Shown here: positions 1 through 12,453 of the stretch, piece after piece
How positions within the stretch are numbered: position 1 is the first letter of the stretch
Layout: every line of letters starts with the position of its first letter
Source of the DNA: Larix kaempferi
Taxonomy: Eukaryota > Streptophyta > Pinopsida > Pinales > Pinaceae
Reading direction: 5' to 3'
DNA length: 64,000 nt
Assembly: GCA_027924585.1 (NCBI GenBank)
Contig: BSBM01000059.1
Location: forward strand, 3,906,001 to 3,970,000
Made by a program: the position numbers and the translations under genes
The notes under the pieces: generated by a model
Told to the model about the DNA's origin: nothing
The model's input: the letters and a program-made list of their open reading frames with translations, nothing else
Database searches by the model: none

Positions 1-1107
1 AGATGGTTAGTAGCAGGGAATGGATACATTATAAGGACAACACAAAACCAGATGCAATGGCTATGAGTTTGTATGTTCGTAGAGATAGTTTATGGGAGGA
101 AGTCACTGAGATTGTCAGCATGACAAAACCACTTGTGAAAGTGTTGAGGATCATCGATGGTGACAAACCACCAATTGGGTATGTTTATGAGGGGCTGGAC
201 ATAGCCAAAGAGGCCATCAAGGTCTTCTATAAAGGGGATGAATCTAAATCTCTCCCTATATGGTATATTATTGATTCCAGGTGGGGCAGGCAGCTACATT
301 CACCATTGCATGCAGCAGGAGCATATCTCAATCCAAGCATATTCTACAATGATGGGTCTAAAATTCAAAAAGATCTTGGGTGATGAGAGGTGCAATGATA
401 TGCATTGAGAGGATGTACCCCAATCAAGAGACTCAAGACCAAATCAATATGCGGCAAAATTTGTACAAGGAATCATCTGGTATGTTTGGATTTAGCTCAA
501 CACAACGTCTCAGAGAGAAGAAAATGCCATGTAAGATTCAATTCATAAATCGTTAAATTTTATTTTGCTAGTTTTATTTTTCAAGTTTGACAATGAAAAA
601 CTAGTAATCATTGTTTGTTTGTTTTTTATAACAGCCCATTGGTGTTAGATTATGGCACCGAGGCACCACAACTACAGGAATTCACCATCAGAATCCTGAG
701 TCATCCTTGTAGTGCTTCAAGTTGTAAGCGCAATTGGTTAGTATTCAAGCACATCCACACCAAAAAGCGCAACAGGTTGGAGCATGAGAGGTTGGAGAAG
801 TTGGTCTGCATATACTACAACCTTCGGATGCTCACAAAACAGTTGCAGGCAAAGGATTTGGATCAGATTGATCTAGTCTCTTATTGGGTAATAGAGGATT
901 AAACTCCTGTTGATTTGGGTCGGCTTGATGAAGAGACCGAGAGTCCCTTTGGTGTACCATTTTCTGAAATGGAAATGCCGAACACACCTGCATCACAGTT
1001 GATTTTTCAGTCTAGTGATGTTGGCACTAGCTCTAGTAGGCATTCTACTACTCATAGTCATGCACAAGACTCGAGTTTGGACTTGGAGACACTATTTTTT
1101 TTTTTCT
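1..1107 (+). pseudogene. hAT-family transposase, C-terminal half, degenerate
   Basis: Remnant of a plant hAT DNA transposase; these enzymes cut and paste their element and dimerise through a C-terminal domain. The first open stretch (3-383) carries the usual pre-dimerisation region, with PLVKVLRIIDGDKPPIGY and SPLHAAGAYLNPSIFY. The reading frame shifts near 380 and continues to about 531 in another frame (ICIERMYPNQETQDQ, then GMFGFSSTQRLREKKMP). An apparent intron of about 100 bases follows, ending in an AG near 633. The hAT dimerisation signature then appears at 640-880 (FTIRILSHPCSASSCKRNW, then HTKKRNRLEHERLEKLV). A TAA at 900-902 breaks the frame before the acidic tail resumes in the same frame to 1107. 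The N-terminal half lies outside the window or is lost. The family match is clear; a functional product is not possible from this copy. Confidence 0.85.
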
Positions 1108-1474
1108 AGTTATGTTTTGAGTTATTATTTGAACTTGGTACTATTTTGGAATGTGTTCAAGGAATCATCTTTCAGTTCACTATTTTGCATACAAATATTG
1201 AGCGTCAAATGTTGTATTATCAATTTTTATGAGATGATCTAATGAATTTCTGCATATAATTGCTTTTATAACTTAGATGGATTAAAAATGTCATTATGTA
1301 TGCTTTTTGTGCACAGAAGATACCATTATATGGTATTTTTTAATATTTGTCGAGTCTTATCTGAGTCTTATCTGAGTCGCCGAGTCTATTGAGTCCCAAT
1401 CCAACCGAGTATTTGTAGAGTCTGAGTCTAACTACACTGCTCTAAACATACCTCCATAAGAAGGCGTTGCTTAA
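1108..1474. other. Intergenic, nothing recognised
   Basis: AT-rich sequence downstream of the hAT remnant. It contains a T-run at 1095-1106 and a short direct repeat of a 'gagtcttatctgagtc' type near 1351-1380. No terminal inverted repeat of the hAT element could be picked out by eye. Confidence 0.4.
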
Positions 1475-1828
1475 CAGAGGTAATAGAAAACACATTAATA
1501 CAAACACAACACAATATATAACATGACAACATATGATGTGACAAATATACAATGCCAAGCACTATGAAAGGTACGGGACCAACGGAGTTGGCATCACCTA
1601 ACAATGTTGATTTCCAAGAAATCTTACCAAATAAGAGATGATGCAAGGTGTCCCAAACAGGGAATAGAAAACAAATTACCACAAAAACAACACAAAATAT
1701 ATAACATGACAAATATACAATGCCAAGAACTATGAAATGTATAGGACCAATGGAGTTGGCATCACCTAACAATGTTGATTTCCAAGAGATCTTACCAAAA
1801 AAGAGATGATGCACAATGTCCCAAACAA
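1475..1828. repeat. Two-copy tandem duplication, unit about 183 bp
   Basis: Positions 1475-1657 and 1658-1828 are near-identical neighbours. Both contain the words caatgccaag, ggagttggcatcacctaac and aatgttgatttccaag. The second unit lacks about 12 bases near its middle. A minus-strand open frame across both units has no recognisable domain and is most likely chance. Confidence 0.85.
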
Positions 1829-2170
1829 AATCCCAACAATACTAAACATACATGCAGTTCCAAAATAAGTGTCCAATTGTCTCAATCTCACCACAATGGA
1901 GAGGTATTGTTGCAAATCAATTTCCTAACTTCATGCAATAGGCAAGGATGACAAAGAAGGATCACTGCCCCTTCAACTACCTCAGGGTGAAAAAGCTACA
2001 GTGAATGCTCTAAATGCCACACTAGGGTTTTATATCCTAAGTTCCTAACACATTCAGATGCAGAGATTCTGAAGAGTTATGGTTTACCTAGTCCAAATTT
2101 CATAAGGGCATGAAACAGGGCCTTAAAAGATGATCACTTGCTATGTTGACTAAACAAAAGACCTTTTATT

Positions 2171-3480
2171 TTGATTGCATCGAAGGTAGGCATATTTAGG
2201 TGTTGGGGGAGGGCACTCTCACTTAACCTATTTTCCATTCATTCTCTTGGTCAAAAAAACAAGGATTCACAAAATCATGTTCATTTTGAATGTGTCACGT
2301 CTCAAAACCTAGAATTGTATCGACCATTTTATAATAATTTGGAATCTTCTTCCAAGTCTAGATGGAAAAGAGGGTTGGATACCTTAGTGGGAGGCCGCTA
2401 TCACATGCTAAATGGATTTCTTCCTTGGATACATTCATTAAGACAAATATTATGCATCATGAGCACTGTAAGGCTATTAAAAATGAACTTTATTTATTCC
2501 TCATTTGCTCCATTCTTACCCATGTGACAAGGACAAACAAGCCTAAGATAACAAACTTTGTCACCCACTAAAAAGAGGTTTGTTGAGCCAAAGAGACAAC
2601 TCAACTAAGGACCCAATTGCATTGGATTAAAACTAGTGACAAATTGATGTAGCAATGCATCAAAACCGTGGCCATTAAGGTACCTATGGAGAAAATTTTA
2701 TAATTAAGGTTGTTCGATAAAGAAGAGGAATTGTTGAGGAGTTTGTAAATCAATATAAAAATGATTCTCCAATTGCTTGGGCCTATAGTGGAATGTAGAA
2801 TGGCCATGCAAATATGTCTTAGACATAATTGCATGATGCTTCTTGGACTGATGGTGTGTGAAGAGGCATTAACTCACTAATCAATTAACAACAAATCTGA
2901 TGAAAATGATTGATAACATGTCACTCGGATTGATGACACGTCACTCAGATGCAACTTCTACAGGAGCAATATGGATATTTGTGGTCCAAGGTTCTCTAGG
3001 GTGTCTAAGGAAGTTGTCAAAAAGCAAACCTTAAGTGCTATTGTCAACTAAGATTTCAATAAATCCATGTGGAAACTAGATGACCCTAAAAGGATTACAA
3101 ACTAGACACCAATAACTCTACTTAATGTTTCTCACAAGATTTTGGCCAAAACCCTTGCAATACACATAAAACATAGCGTTTCTAGCAATATTTTGGCCAA
3201 AACCATTACAATCCACATAAAACATATTCTACCTAGGATAGTCCATCCTAAGTCAATAGAGGTCATTAGAGGATAATTAATTTGGACAATTTCTTAGAAT
3301 AGATCCATGCCTTTGGTTCGGATGCAACTTTTATTAAAATTGGCTTGAAGGAATCTCAAAATCAAGTTGATTGGCCATTTATTCTAGATATGTTAAAACT
3401 TAAGAGCCTTGGTCTTAAGGAGCTTTGTCGTTGGGGTTTGTAGGCACTCTCTTTGTTGAAGCCCAATTTAAATTAGATAT
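2171..3480 (+). mobile_element. Degenerate LINE (non-LTR) retrotransposon, reverse transcriptase region
   Basis: Badly decayed plus-strand LINE. Around 2290-2480 the three frames together give a region typical of plant LINEs upstream of the polymerase (LYRPFYNNLESSSKSRWKRG in one frame). Around 3095-3270 the start of the reverse transcriptase is visible: TPITLLNVSHKILAKTLAI matches the family pattern 'RPI(S/T)LLNVxYKILAKxLA', and ILPRIVHPKSIEVIRG matches 'LPxLVxxxQxGFIxGR'. Many stops and frame changes interrupt it. The KILAK stretch occurs twice because of a 51-bp local duplication (3139 and 3190). The borders given are approximate. The polymerase motif is convincing; the upstream part is less certain. 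Confidence 0.55.
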
Positions 3481-3840
3481 GTGATTGGACAATGACTTGA
3501 AACTTTGGAAATGCATGAATTAGGTTTGTACCCTTGGTATGTATACACCTTTTATCAACTTTATGTTTTAGAAAACTTACAATTGTATTGAATGGCAATT
3601 TATTCTATCTATGTTAAAAGCCCTGAGCTTTGGGAACATTTCCCTCGAAGTTGTAGAAACTCTCGTCATTGAAACCTTGGCTTATCTTTATATCAAGAAA
3701 TTAATATCAAAATAGGTCTTTCAAATAGCCAAGTACATTTATAACCATGCTTGGGTGTTGATCCTTATGAGAGAGTACACAGAAGGCTATGTAGCATGGG
3801 TACCCATACCCGAGGGTAGGGTACACGTACGCGTACCAGG

Positions 3841-3967
3841 TACTTGGGTATGTCTCCTGCCGTACCCTTTCATACACCATATTAGCTCCACATACCCGAG
3901 AACCGAGTACTTGGGTACGTCTCCTGCCGTACCCTTTCATACACCATATTAGCTCCACATACCCGAG
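3841..3967. repeat. Two-copy tandem repeat, 67-bp period
   Basis: The unit beginning tacttgggta occurs at 3841 and again at 3908, with almost no differences up to cacatacccgag. The stretch just upstream (3790-3845) is rich in gggtac/gtaccc words that pair with those in the unit, so the block is partly self-complementary. The open frames read across it on both strands follow the repeat and are not taken as genes. Confidence 0.85.
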
Positions 3968-5337
3968 ATGCCATTATCAATGACTCCTCACAACCTTAGT
4001 GGTTCACCTTTTTTATTGTTTATATCATATTTAATGTACTCAGTTTTATCATTGACTATTTGGAAAACATTTATGTGAATTGGTGCAAACACCATCGCTT
4101 TGAAGAGCAACTAATGTACAATATTAAAATTCAAAATATTATTGAGAATATTCCCCTTTTAATATTATAAGTGACAAAAGGACTTAGGGTATAAAGCTAA
4201 CTAAATGAGTCGAAAGAGTAAAACTAATATGAAGAACAGAGCCACCACAAATTTGAAGGTCCAAACAAATACCTAGTAGTAAAAAGTGTTTATTTAAGGA
4301 ATAACTAAACAGATTAATGATTTACAAAAGAAAGGAAAACAATAATGAGAAAATAACTCTGCAATGCTTTTAACCAACATTCATGAAAATTAGCATTGAT
4401 ATATTTCCTCAATTAAAAACAAATAGATGGTTCACCTACACAAAATTTGAACAATAAGTCAAAATGTGGAATTTTGGTTTGTCCTCGAGACAATTAATTC
4501 AAGAAGAATAAAATGTCCAATTGAGGACCAAATTATTCAAGACCCTTCAGCAAAATCTTCAAAATACTAACGAAATATACGACTTCAAATAACAAGTACA
4601 AGCTCTAACCCATTAAGTCAATTGTCTACAAAGGAAATTGTACATCAATCAAGGCCTAAATCCATAAATGAAGCACTCACTCGGAAGACAACGAAATTGA
4701 TAAGCTACAAATGCTCGGTGGAAATGCATAAATGTTTGCACATGATTACCATAATAAATTTTTACACTCGACGAGAACATAGCATGAGTACGAGTCATTG
4801 ATGTCATACATGTTTTATACTTGGGAATTGTACATACAATTCATGCATGGTTTATGACAAATCATATACATCGTTAACCCTTGGTTATGATTAAAGCAGG
4901 ATCAAAGAAGTCTGCGTTAATAACAAGAAACTCTTGCTAAGGGTGAAGGAAAAAGCCCATGCCTAACTTGGCATGAGCCGCATCATTGTACTTGTTTAAG
5001 CAATCTCAAGCGTGGTTTGGCACACTAAACTTTTAATTCTTACGACTGATCAAAGGGCTCAAGAGCGCTAAGGATTCATTCAATGTGCCCATTGGATGGT
5101 GATCAAGTGTATGGAAGGACAAATGAACCATAGTAAGTTATGGAATGGTGGGGACCATAAGTAGTGCTAACCATAAGAGTAGGGCTACTGTGGGGAGGAA
5201 AAGTCAGAATCCATCATCTTACAGGTCAAAGGCCATAGGTCTAACTTGGGCTGCATTGTGTGCTAACTCTGTTGTAAGGGTTTATTTTGTAGTCGTATGT
5301 TCTTTTGAGTCTCAAAGGTGAGCCTCCTAACATACAT
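3968..5337. other. Intergenic, nothing recognised
   Basis: About 1.4 kb of AT-rich sequence with no long open frame, no splice-bounded exon I recognise and no clear repeat structure. Confidence 0.4.
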
Positions 5338-5361
5338 TAACCATTAACCATTAACCATTAT
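5338..5361. repeat. 7-bp microsatellite (taaccat)n
   Basis: Three to four copies of a 7-bp unit (accatta) sit directly at the left edge of composite repeat unit A. The unit has the length of the plant telomere repeat but not its sequence (CCCTAAA). Confidence 0.7.
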
Positions 5362-5935
5362 TTGACTCAGAATTGCTGTAAGCAAGGACCCGAGTTCCCA
5401 TTACTCTTCTATATTTCGTGGATACACTTACAATTTCTCTAGACGATGCAAGGCCAAACTGGACGCCTGTTAAAGTCCCCTGGGAAACCGAGCAGCTTCT
5501 TCCATCGTGCCAGTAAACGAAGTGATTTACTGCTTCACTCACTGGCATTCCTTCCCTCTTGTTAGTCTGTGGGTAAAGAGCAACCAACCAACTGGTCTTC
5601 CTCGTCCTTCTAGTCTGTAAGTGAAAAGCAAGCAGAAGCAGAAAATGAAGATTGTGTGCGAGACACAGGAGAGCTGGTAATAATAACTACTTCATCGTCG
5701 TGCCACTCCCTCATATACAAACAGAAGCATAGAATGACTCGCCATTGCTTTTGAATGGTTGCATGGCAGTTGGCATGCACCTGAGTAGAATTGTGTCGTC
5801 GGCGGTGTTGCTCAAGCAAGGGAGGGAAGGGAGGGTTTGTCCTTCTGGCAGAATTTTCCAAGGTCGTATGGAGAGCTGCTAGTGCTAACCACCACGTCGC
5901 CCAAACAAGGATCGATCCGGATTCGGGATTAGAAA
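5362..5935. repeat. Composite repeat, unit A copy 1
   Basis: About 570 bp that recurs at 13895-14440. Both copies begin with ttgactcagaatt and share long words such as gacgatgcaaggccaaactg, cttccatcgtgcc, gtgatttactgcttcactc and ttttccaaggtcgtatgg. Both end in ggatcgatc followed by unit B. The unit is GC-richer than its surroundings. No protein domain was recognised in either strand. No inverted terminal repeats were seen. It may be a fragment of a larger mobile element or of a captured 5' region. Confidence 0.8.
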
Positions 5936-7972
5936 TATATTAATGGACTCCTATTTTTATTATCGTTACCTTTTTTAGATTTTATTTATTAATAATTATG
6001 GTACATGGATCAAATTCATTCCATACAATTTTAGAAAAAAAACATAGAAATATCAAACGAGACATACTTTGATATAAAAAAAAACATAAAAAAATATCAA
6101 ACGAGATATACTTTGTATTTTTAATTGTGTTTATGTTTGCCAAATTTAATATATATCATTTTTTAATAATGAAAACACATTAAATTTACTTTTACTTTAT
6201 ATTAATTACAAAATTTAAGCTAACAAGTATAGAGGGCACCTCTCAACATTATAATGTTGTATTGAAGAGTATTGAAGAAAGAACCTCAGGACATAAAAAT
6301 AAAGTTGTAAGAGAGCTTTCAATTCCCATTATGATCTTGTTTTGGTTGATGAGTCTACGGGGAAGATTAATGGAAAAGAATATTCGCATTATATATGATT
6401 AAGATATATAATAAAATAATTTAATTTTTATTAAAAGTAATAATCTAAGGATCAATGTTGAGAGATTTATGTTATTAATATTTTTGGGGGGTAAAGGAAA
6501 ATTTATATGTTTAGTGCAAATAGAAATGCTCCCTCCCGTTGGTGGGAATCCTACGAGTCCTCTCCTTCCTGCCTGACTCCTAATCCCTCTCCCACAATAA
6601 AGTAACTCCATCCTATGTTATAGAAACACTTCATTGTCCAGTGATCTATCTATCTCCAACTCAAATGTGGGAGTGGATTACCTAAAAGCTGGCCTCCAAA
6701 CTATAATACTAGCATTCACAGGACCTATCCCTAGCTATTTAAGGTGGAGACAACTATGGATGCTACTATAATTTCAAGGTGCTTATTCTAACATACTTAT
6801 GCAACCGATAGAATAAATATAGTTAGAGAAATATACGGAGACATGTTTTCAACTAAAAAACAACATGACATTCAATTTAAATCTATTATGTTAAAAGAGG
6901 GTAAAACTATTTCACACTCACTTTGTAAATGCATAAACAACTTTAAAACTACATAACAAGTTGACTAAACCTAATAATAAATTAATGGATTGTTGAGACA
7001 TAAATAGGCAAAACATAAATGACTAACACTATAGTTTCTAACTAGTTTTCAACATTGTGACTCTTGTGTGTATAGGGTGAAGGCGCTTATGTTGCACTAA
7101 GTAGGGAGGTCAAAACATTGAGTGTGCAAGCATCTTTACATTTTCTTCACCCAAATCCGCAAGAGGATGGTCACAATTTATGATGAGAGTTACTATATGG
7201 TTACTATAGAAAAATAAAAAATAAAAAATGTTTTCGTTGGTGACTGTATATGATATTTTAATACTTTATTAGGTGATTTCGGAATATTGGCAGAGTTTAA
7301 GGCTCCTTGCATTTTCTCCACCTAGTTTAGCAAAAGATGGGCCGCAACCTCTATCTACATTTGTAAATCACTTGCTCTATTGTTGTGGTGGGAAGAGGAA
7401 AGCCTTTCTTGCAATCAACATGGACTTCAAATCAACAAGAGGATTTATTGTTAGACAACAAGCATTAGCCCTTCATGATAACTTCCTTGTATCATGCACT
7501 TTGACAAAGCAACGACTATCCCATGAAAGTCCAATTGAAAAAGGGAAACCCAACTTAACAAAGAAAGAATTTCAAGTGTAAAAAGATTAGCACACGCTAC
7601 TAGCACATCAACCTATTCAAAGTCATCCTCTCCATTGTCAATACTACTTCAGCAAACAAGCAAGGCAAGGCACCACCATACATTAGATTTAAACTACACT
7701 CACAACAAAGCAAGAAGCATGTGAAAGAAACTATCGTCGCCATTACCATCCCACCATGCATAAGATGTAAGCTACACATACAACACAGCAAGAGCATGTG
7801 AAAGAAAGTATCGTTGTCATTACCAACCCACTATGCTTTTATTAAGCACACGCAAAGAGTTTTCTCAAAGTTTTTGTATACCCACAAAGGAGATGGATTG
7901 TAGTAAAGGAGAAACCAAAGGCGAGCCGCAAAGGTTCCTGGTGTGGATGTTCCTAGTGATTGTGAAGGCATG
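5936..7972. repeat. Composite repeat, unit B copy 1
   Basis: About 2 kb that recurs at 24572-26489 with small indels and few substitutions; its first 120 bases also follow unit A copy 2. The unit contains two exon-like stretches on the plus strand. One begins after a TAG near 7077 (GEGAYVALSREVKTLSVQAS). The other begins after an AG near 7272 and reads to 7581 (residues include LLYCCGGKRK and NMDFKSTRGF). I cannot assign them to a family. Homology with the other long copy ends at 7971-7972 inside the word gaaggcatg. No LTR, terminal inverted repeat or clear Helitron end was found. Confidence 0.8.
7273..7581 (+). CDS. Unidentified open frame inside unit B, possible captured exon
   Basis: A 102-residue plus-strand frame without recognised domain. 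It follows a T-rich stretch and an AG, so it could be an exon. The copy at 25800-26097 has one extra base near 25841 that throws the first residues out of frame, after which the two proteins run almost identically to the same stop. That conservation reflects recent duplication more than selection. It contains a CCGGKRK cluster and ends with several lysines. Whether it is ever translated cannot be told from the sequence. Confidence 0.25.
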   Translation: MISEYWQSLRLLAFSPPSLAKDGPQPLSTFVNHLLYCCGGKRKAFLAINMDFKSTRGFIVRQQALALHDNFLVSCTLTKQRLSHESPIEKGKPNLTKKEFQV

Positions 7973-9531
7973 CCAGGGAACTAGACACTTATATTATTGT
8001 CTTAGTTTCTAAGACCATAAAATATTCCTCCTTCCGAAATATTGTAATTCATTATATGGTTTTATACCTTTTATAACAACTATTGGGAGATAGAATATAT
8101 ATAGCAATATCTAAACATCACTTTGATGTGCACTTTAATAACCTTTTGTGGGGTTATATCTATTACTATCATGTTATTGTTGAAATGCAAGGTTTAGATT
8201 GATGCGAAATATTTATTGGTGGAGTTTCAGACTTGGCCAGAGATATTCAAGCAAAGAAGACGGCTGCGATTCACCTAGGAAAGATGTTATCTATCGGTCA
8301 GTTTTTTTTTGTTTTTTTAATTAAAAAAACTTACACCTCTCATGATTTTATTTTATCCAGCACTTATTGTGCAGTAATTAATCCTCCCATCTATGCAGTC
8401 ATTCAATCCGGTGTAAGTTCCCCTTCTTGTCGATATTCTCAGAAGGAGCCATATAACTCAGCTTCAAGTAAGATGAAATTTTTATAAGCATGTTGACTGA
8501 TGATATATACATTTTGACCTGAGACGCAAACTTCAACCTTCTAACATTATTATGTCCTTGACATCATGCATCCATTTTGCATATATTAGTTGAGCGACAC
8601 GAATTTCAAGAATACATTTTTCACTCTGCAAAGTTGAAGTTTGGTAAAACAGGTTCATGGAGGAATTAATAAATCCAGAGTTATACATAGAAACTTAATG
8701 TCAAATTGACACCTTGAATTTCACTTCATGCACCAAGAATGTGGACACTTAAGGACATTATCCTGATTTAGGGTGTTGATCAAACTCGCAAGGGAGTCAT
8801 TGGACCTATAACAAGATAACCTACAACATCATCCATGTTGCATCAAGCACCAATACCATTTACCTCACACCATCAAGATGGTCACTTCTGGGTATGGATA
8901 TCTTCATTAGTTGGTAAATTTCAGTATAGTTGTTTTGGCATCGCTAGTGGCTTGCTTGTAAGTTGCACTTGGAATTCATGGACATGGACTTCCTCTATCC
9001 TCAACTCATGGGAGGTCAGGAGGAAATGGTTCACTTATAGCTGGGAGAACAGTACAAATGTGAACTTGATTTTACTGAAATGTGAACTTGATTTTACTGA
9101 AATGTGAGACAAGAATTAACTATCTCTTAAGCATAGTAGAACTAGAATAAAGTCCCCAACAACCAAAATATCCTCATATGTGTGAGTCAATTCCCCATAT
9201 GTGAAAAGTGATAAACTCCAGTTCTTCCTTTAATATTTATATATTTAAATTAACATTATAGAAACACTTCCATGAAAAGAATATTTTTTTATTACAAATT
9301 AATTCAAATGATGAAGAGTACAAATTTGTGAACGAAGCAGTTACAATTGTAAATCCGAAATCGACCGCATACCATGTTGGTAAATATTATGTACATCTAT
9401 TCTCCATCATAGGAGATGGAGTTTGCTAGTTGCCACAATGGCAGGTTTCAGGGAGATCCTCTAAGAACTTAAAAACCAAAAACTCAAATAGCCCAATCAC
9501 AGAATTATGTATTTTTCCACTCCTGTCCATT
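7973..9531. other. Intergenic, weak exon-like scraps
   Basis: No recognised gene. A short frame at 8233-8320 (QAKKTAAIHLGKMLS) is followed by a T-run and looks exon-like but matches no family I know. A 22-bp unit (aaatgtgaacttgatttt...) is repeated in tandem at 9056-9105. Confidence 0.3.
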
Positions 9532-9722
9532 TCACCTTATTTGGAAGTTCAATACCTTGATACAGAAAGAAAACACAACTGCAAAGGAAACATAAAACCC
9601 CACTAGGACAACTCCGACTACACCCAAGAAATCATGCTTGTATCCGAAGTAGTCCTCAAATTTATTCAGTGGTTTTGATCCGACACCCATTATGTCTATT
9701 GGGGTAGTAATATCTACGTACT
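9532..9722 (-). pseudogene. Terminal exon of the PDR/ABCG pseudogene
   Basis: This block keeps an open frame ending in the family's characteristic C-terminus: an EDYFGYKHDFLGVV segment, a final hydrophobic helix (VVLVGFYVSFAVVFSFCIKV) and the close FNFQ-type tail, here LNFQIR followed by TGA at 9532-9534. It is the best-preserved part of the pseudogene after the nucleotide-binding block. Confidence 0.85.
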
Positions 9723-12245
9723 GTTAAACCGTCCCCACAACGATAAAGAGATCATTGATGTTGTCCCTGATATGCAGTTAATCTATTTCTTAGTGTCTGA
9801 GAAGAGTTTATATCATACAAAATGAGAGCATCAAACATTTTGGTGATTTTCCTATCCAAGCAACTTAATGTTTTGGGCAGTATTCTGTCTTACAAAGTTA
9901 AATATGAAGTACATACCTTTTTGTGCTGACTTTCCAAAAAATTGTTCCAAAGAGTAGAGAACAGACTAATGTGAAGAAGTATTGAACAACATTACAATCT
10001 GGACTTCACTAGTAACTCCACCACTGCTTCCACAAACAGGACTTGAAGTCTTGAACTATCCGAAGAAAGATTGTGACTACTAGGTAGCAAAGTATAGATC
10101 CTTTGCTCCCGGAGAAGAAGTTTTGATCTCTTTAACCAAGTCTCTGTTCCGCCTTTATTTGCAAGGAAAGGGATGAAATGTTAGGATGTGAGTTTGAAGT
10201 TGATATCTTTGTATCTTGTAGACTTGTTGTAATGATAGCTATTATAAGCAGAAAGATTCTAGTGATAAAACATGGATGACTTTAATGCTTACTTGTGGAG
10301 GGAAGAGTTTTTGTAATGCTCTGCAATGTCTATCCCCAAATGATGTTTGAAATCAACAGAGCTAACTTCCAACATCCATGTAGCTAGGTTGTATTTATCT
10401 TTGATATTTGGGACTCTGGGAATAGCCTGCAATTTGTCGCGATGAAAGTAAGAAAATTAACTCACATTTACGCAATAAATTAGCAGTGCTCTGTTCAAAA
10501 TGATCCTTTTGTAATGACTGCAGGACTTTTCCAAGTGGTTAAATCAAAGTATTCAAAAATCTTATGAGAATTCCGGCCCAGTGGTCCGAAGTAAATGACT
10601 TGCCCTCCTCTTTTCATCAACAATAGTTGAACCCATTATGGAAGGTCAGTCATAAATCAACACCACTCTGAAAGAAACAATATAAGTTATCTTAGAATCT
10701 AGACCTTGGTTTACCTCATCAAAGGCTTCAAAGATGTCAATGCTAGGCTGATGAATGTTACAGACAACAGTCCTTCCAGTATATACTGTATTATGAACAG
10801 TTCGCATAACAATCGCAGCTGCTCTGGCATCCAAACTAGAAGTGGGATCATCCATGAAAATTATAGAAGGATATGAAACAAGCTGCACAGCTATTGTTAG
10901 CCTTTTCCTTTGTTCAGTTAACAATCCAGTCACACTAGGTAGGCTACCAATGCATCCCTTAAATTGTCTAATTCCACAAGTCCTTTGACGTCATCAAAAA
11001 AGGACTGTAAATTGAATCTTTTGCAGGTCAGTAAAATGACAATTTGGCACCATGTCAAATAAGAAAAATTGATTAGTTTTGTAGACATACAACTTTGGTT
11101 TCTTTGTCAACATCCTTTGGAAGATGGAGAAATGCTGAATATAACACTGATTCCCGAATAATGACCTGTGGAGAATGTATATCATTCCGCTCACAGTAAC
11201 CAAAAATCTGAGCAAAGGTTTCTTGCTTTTTGGGAAATCCAGAGATCTATATATCACTCTCGATATATCCTCCAGTCTTCCTTCCAGTTAAGACATCCAT
11301 GAGAGTTGTCTTCCCTGCACCGCTGACCCCCATCAATGCTGTAAGAACACCAGGTCTGGATGCACCTGTAACATCTCAGAGCATTCGAAGTCTATCTTCA
11401 GTAACTCCTTATTCCCTCATTTCCTGTAGATGAATCCAGGATTAGTCAGCCAAACCTTTCAAGCAAGAGAATTCCTAAAAATTGGCAATAGCTGGATCAC
11501 ATGATAGACTAGTCTCATGGCTCAAGTTCCATACAGGGGAGGCATGTCAACAAAGTGTTTGACATCTTCAAAAGACATGGCTAGTAGCTGAAATGGAAGA
11601 ATCATTCCTCGCTTTGGAGCAACTCCTGTTGCAGTCTCCAAAGCCAGCCCATTATCGCCTGCTAGATTAGTTGATTGGCTGCTCATTTGTTTGATCTGCA
11701 TTTTAGCTGCATAACCAAACAATGAAGAATTTGTTATAGAACTAAGAAACATGGAATTCATTTTCTATCTAAACTCTTTAAATTTTAATTTATTCAAAAA
11801 AATCTGAGCAAGAGATGGTTAATAGCTTTCTTACAAGAATTATTCGCATCTGCAGAAAACATGGAACGTGAGAAAGATCCCTTTCTTGAGCTTGATGCTC
11901 TTGTATTGAGCCCTTGCTCTGTACCATTTTGTTGGGTTTGCATTTACTTAAAAACTTCCTGAGAAATGACAGCTTGAGATTTCCCAAGAGCTACACACAA
12001 ACAAATCCCATATCATTTCATATGGGAAAATATTTGGTAAAATAAATATGAACAAAAAGAGAATAGCAGGTACCGTGTGTAGTGAAACAACTCACGATTT
12101 AGATATGCAAGAGCCCAAGTTAAGAAGCATATTGAAGAGTAATGGAAACCCCAACAAAGCACCAGCTCCTATCCAATACCAATATGCTTGTGGAAAGATG
12201 CTATGACTCTTCAGCGCAGTAAGGCCCGAATTCATGGTATCATTT
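9532..12245 (-). pseudogene. PDR-type ABCG transporter, 3' half, broken
   Basis: Full-size ABCG (pleiotropic drug resistance) transporters are plasma-membrane pumps with two ATPase and two membrane domains. Reading down the minus strand, the pieces run in family order. They are the last part of membrane domain 1 (12110-12240, AYWYWIGAGALLGFPLLFN), the linker (11816-11990, LGKSQAVISQEVF), the pre-NBD2 segment (11520-11765, ILPFQLLAMSFEDVKHFVDM) and Walker A (11212-11425, [19 protein letters not shown]). They continue with signature and Walker B (10700-10933, [20 protein letters not shown]), the post-NBD region (10380-10640, [18 protein letters not shown] and [14 protein letters not shown]) and the C-terminus (9532-9722, PLNKFEDYFGYKHDFLGVV). 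Several in-frame stops and frameshifts, and a degenerate Walker B (DDPTSSLD for the usual DEPTSGLD), mark it as dead. The 5' half is absent. Confidence 0.9.
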
Positions 12246-12453
12246 CCACTATGAAGGTCAACATGGTTCCATGAAACTAGTCAATGTGATGCATAGGTGT
12301 ATAAAACCTTTTCATAGTTAAAAATATCATAGATTATTTCCATTGGGTCTATAAAATTGCATGGAATTCTTAGTGGATTAAAAAGGTCGAAACCTTACAA
12401 TCTTTCATCTAGGAGCAAGCATCTCATTCACAGAGATCACATTCTCTGCATAC

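Noticed and set aside
5338-5361. Telomere-like repeat
   Set aside because: The 7-bp unit is accatta, not the plant CCCTAAA, and only three to four copies exist.
5880-5935. tRNA/SINE promoter in the ggatcgatcc stretch of unit A
   Set aside because: The B-box resemblance comes without an A box in the right order on either strand.
5936-7972. Helitron or MITE identity for unit B
   Set aside because: No CTRR end with hairpin shared between copies and no terminal inverted repeats could be shown; the CTAG near 7985 is absent from the other copy.
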